Assembly: GCA_013398275.1 (NCBI GenBank)
Contig: VZSE01015149.1
Span: 496,001-560,000 of the forward strand
From: Promerops cafer
Lineage: Eukaryota; Chordata; Aves; Passeriformes; Nectariniidae
Direction of reading: 5' to 3'
Length of the DNA stretch: 64,000 nucleotides
Part shown: positions 61,897-64,000 of the stretch, one piece after another
How positions within the stretch are numbered: the first letter of the stretch is position 1
Layout of the letters: the number at the start of each line of letters is the position of its first letter
Notes under the pieces: model-generated
What the model was told of the DNA's origin: nothing
What the model saw: the letters and a program-made list of their open reading frames with translations, nothing else
The model's database searches: none
Translations under genes and position numbers: made by a program

Positions 61897-63071
61897 GTAA
61901 GGCAACATTTCATATCAGGTTGCTGATTTCTAAATTGGTTCTAAAATAGCTGGGGTGAACTTACTAATGCAAACAAGTATATGTCCTTAGCTGGTTTGGT
62001 TTCAGTGATTAATCCCTTCATCTACTGATCGGTGACTGCAGTTATTTTGTTTTTCATTTTCAAATTTATCCATGTTTGGGAGGCTAAACAGCCTCCTTTT
62101 CTAAACTTTGCAGTATAGAGGTGTTGATGTCTCTCAAAATACCACCTTGATTCCATAGAAGATAAATATTTAATAAATTTTAGCCTTAGATTTTAAGTAT
62201 TTTCAGAAACGGAGAAGACCACTCCTGTGATTTCAGTACACTAAGATGCCTTTTGTAGATGGTCTTTCAATTAAAATAGGCTAACTTCCATTCTTTTTTA
62301 CTTATTCAGTCTTGCTTGGCTTTTTGCTTAGAGTTCCAGCATCTCTGTCCCTTTTGAAAGCTGAAAAAGTAGATTTGGGTTCATGCCTGGATTATCTTTT
62401 TTTTCCCTTACTGTCTAATGAACATACTTTTTTTTACTGTTACTGGAAAAGTTGTAGTTGGTTTTGATTTGAAGTCCAGCAAGGTGGAAGTTAGTCCTTC
62501 TGGTAAATCTCAGTGTCTTACTGCCCTTGCTGACTTGAAGAGTGCAGCTTTTATTTGTGGTCGATATTTGTATGATTTTAGGGAAAAAAAAAGAAATTTG
62601 AATTTTTTAAGGATTCCTTTTTCATGTGATAATTTGTTGTCAAGATAATCTTTCTCTGCTTGGTATTCTCTTGCTTATTCTGAGTAGACTGAAATAGGAA
62701 CTTCAAGCTTTAGAAACTATTTGAATGTACTTGCTATACTAGATTCAATTAAGCAGAATTTCTGGAGATAGGGGAAGCACTGGAGTAGAAATGTAATTGA
62801 AAATAATGTAACTTTAACTGAAGATTTAATTATTATCTAATGATTTTAATTATTATATAATAAAATAATTTTAATTATTATTTATGTAAGGGGTTTTTTT
62901 AGAGCTTTATATAAATTAGATAGACTTGCTTTGTTAAAATATTTGTATTTTTATCTTTGCATGTTTTGTTCTTATGTGATAGAGAATGAAAATACGTCTC
63001 TCATAGGAAACAGACAACAATGGAATTTTTCATTAATTCTGGTACTGCAATAGCTATATTTTTCTTTCCAG
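61897..63071 (+). other. TNPO1 intron (1,175 bp)
   Basis: GT-AG intron with an AT-rich ATTATTA-type block at about 62820-62885. No other feature recognised. Confidence 0.9.
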
Positions 63072-63297
63072 GCTGCATGCAGGGTATGATTCCATATCTT
63101 CCTGAGCTGATCCCTCACCTTATTCAGTGCCTCTCTAATAAAAAGGCTCTTGTGCGCTCCATCACTTGCTGGACTCTTAGTCGCTATGCACACTGGGTAG
63201 TTAGTCAACCCCCAGACACATACTTGAAGCCATTAATGACTGAGTTGCTAAAGCGCATTCTGGATAGTAACAAGAGAGTACAAGAAGCTGCCTGCAG
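63072..63297 (+). CDS. TNPO1: TNPO1 exon, residues about 435-510 (last in window)
   Basis: 226 bases between CTTTCCAG and GTAAGC. It completes Gly and encodes CMQGMIPYLPELIPHLIQCL, followed by SNKKALVRSITCWTLSRYAH and a segment containing YLKPLMTELLKRILDSNKR. It ends VQEAAC plus two bases of Ser, in phase 2. HEAT repeats 10-11. In structures of the family, a conserved tryptophan in this stretch lines the PY-NLS site. The SNKK Asn is Asp in human TNPO1 as I recall it. Confidence 0.97.
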
Positions 63298-64000
63298 GTA
63301 AGCTAAAGCTTAAGCAAACATCACTATCCATGACACCGCTGTTTTTTCCCATGGGAAGCTATTTTCATACCCTTATCAGTAAATGTGTGACTCCATTTGT
63401 AGCTCTTAATGTATTTTTCCTCTTAAATTGGAGTAGATGCAACTTGCTCCCAAATTGTAATTACATGAACAAAGTTAACGTCTATTTCACTTGTGCAGTT
63501 TGTTTTTGGAGTATGTAAAACACCAGCTTAAGTAATTTTTTGTACTAAATTAGCTGTTTGCAACACTTCTTTTCCATATATGCTGTTACATTGACCAGAA
63601 ATTTGGCATTTTTAAAAACTGTCTATGAACATGGTCAGAACTGATTACAGTGGAAAGCTGTCCTATCATTGGATTACTGAAAGTGTTTATACTTAGCTCA
63701 GCATTACCAAAACATTTTGATTATCATTATTTCAAGGGATATTGTCTCTCTCTTGGAGCGAGATATTGGGAGGTAAGACAAGGTCTCCCCCTTGTCTACT
63801 TCTTCAGCAAAAATAAAAATTAATTTCTTAATTAGTGGACACAACATTATTGGAATAGGAATGTGTGCACCCCCTTGTGCATCGAAAAAAATTTGCATGT
63901 CAGTTTTTGTCAGACTGGAGTGAACACAGCAAGCTTTCAGTGTTTCTTCAAGAAGCAGTTACATCTGCCTCTGAACACCTGAAACACATAATAATAACAA
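63298..64000 (+). other. TNPO1 intron, runs off the window
   Basis: Begins with GTAAGC. No further exon is recognised up to 64000. The remaining TNPO1 exons should lie to the right, followed by FCHO2 if synteny with other vertebrates holds. Confidence 0.85.

Larger units (their letters stand above)
11721..64000 (+). other. TNPO1: TNPO1 gene span (partial at the 3' side)
   Basis: Transportin-1 is the nuclear import receptor that binds PY-NLS cargoes such as hnRNP A1 and FUS, passes them through the nuclear pore and releases them on binding Ran-GTP. The gene was followed through eleven internal coding exons (31527-63297) in one unbroken frame, plus a proposed three-codon first exon. The exon for about residues 4-43 is missing, probably in the gap at 28896-29492. 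Exons for about residues 510 to the end lie beyond 64000. The paralogue TNPO2 was considered, but the sequence KLEQLNQYPDFNNY and the long acidic loop containing the motif VAQQHEEDGIE match TNPO1. In human the gene lies between ZNF366 and FCHO2 on 5q13, and as far as I know the chicken orthologue is on Z. Confidence 0.95.

Noticed and set aside
31527..63297. TNPO2 as the identity of the exons
   Set aside because: The exon residues (Glu-Gln-Leu-Asn-Gln-Tyr, and Val-Ala-Gln-Gln-His in the H8 loop) and the long Asp-rich loop match TNPO1 rather than TNPO2.
1..64000. CRISPR arrays, operons, tRNA or rRNA genes, phage-like systems
   Set aside because: No regularly spaced repeats, no cloverleaf or rRNA signature found by eye, and the gene structure is that of a vertebrate nuclear genome with spliceosomal introns.

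Overview
This is vertebrate nuclear DNA, almost certainly from a bird and probably a neoavian such as a passerine. The evidence is the family of interspersed repeats. At least eleven fragments have the CR1 LINE 3' signature (an AGAATCATAGAATGG-type end followed by a TTGG.AGGGAC box), and one typical avian retroviral LTR is present. The base composition is AT-rich with two sharp CpG islands. There are no bacterial-style operons. Most open frames are chance or repeat-derived.

The only gene that can be identified is TNPO1 (transportin-1, karyopherin beta-2), on the + strand and running off the right edge. Eleven consecutive internal coding exons were read between 31527 and 63297. All have GT-AG borders and keep one continuous reading frame. 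They encode 466 complete codons plus two bases, about residues 44-510 of an expected length near 898. They cover most of the importin-beta N-terminal domain, the first half of the HEAT-repeat solenoid and the acidic H8 loop. A further three-codon first exon (Met-Val-Trp followed by a GTACGT donor) is proposed at 11721-11729 inside the first CpG island. The exon for roughly residues 4-43 is not visible. It probably lies in the 597-base assembly gap (28896-29492) inside the second CpG island, which may be an alternative promoter.

Layout: 1-11.3 kb is upstream flank with CR1 pieces and a (TTCC)19 microsatellite but no recognised gene. 11.3-12.1 kb is CpG island 1 with exon 1. 12.1-28.5 kb is a repeat-poor first intron containing two perfect palindromes. 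28.5-29.65 kb is CpG island 2 with the large gap. 31.5 kb holds the first readable coding exon. 31.6-48.8 kb is a 17-kb intron that carries most of the transposon load: a pair of nearly identical CR1 copies, a full CR1 segment, an LTR split by a CR1, and a pure poly(A) tract. 48.8-63.3 kb holds ten closely spaced exons.

I saw no novel multi-gene system. The points most worth a second look are the two-promoter 5' end with its hidden exon, the mosaic similarity of the paired CR1 copies, the nested LTR/CR1, the palindromes, an unexplained open frame ahead of the poly(A) tract, and some substitutions in the transportin exons. Comparisons with human TNPO1 and with CR1 or LTR consensus sequences are from memory, not from a database search.
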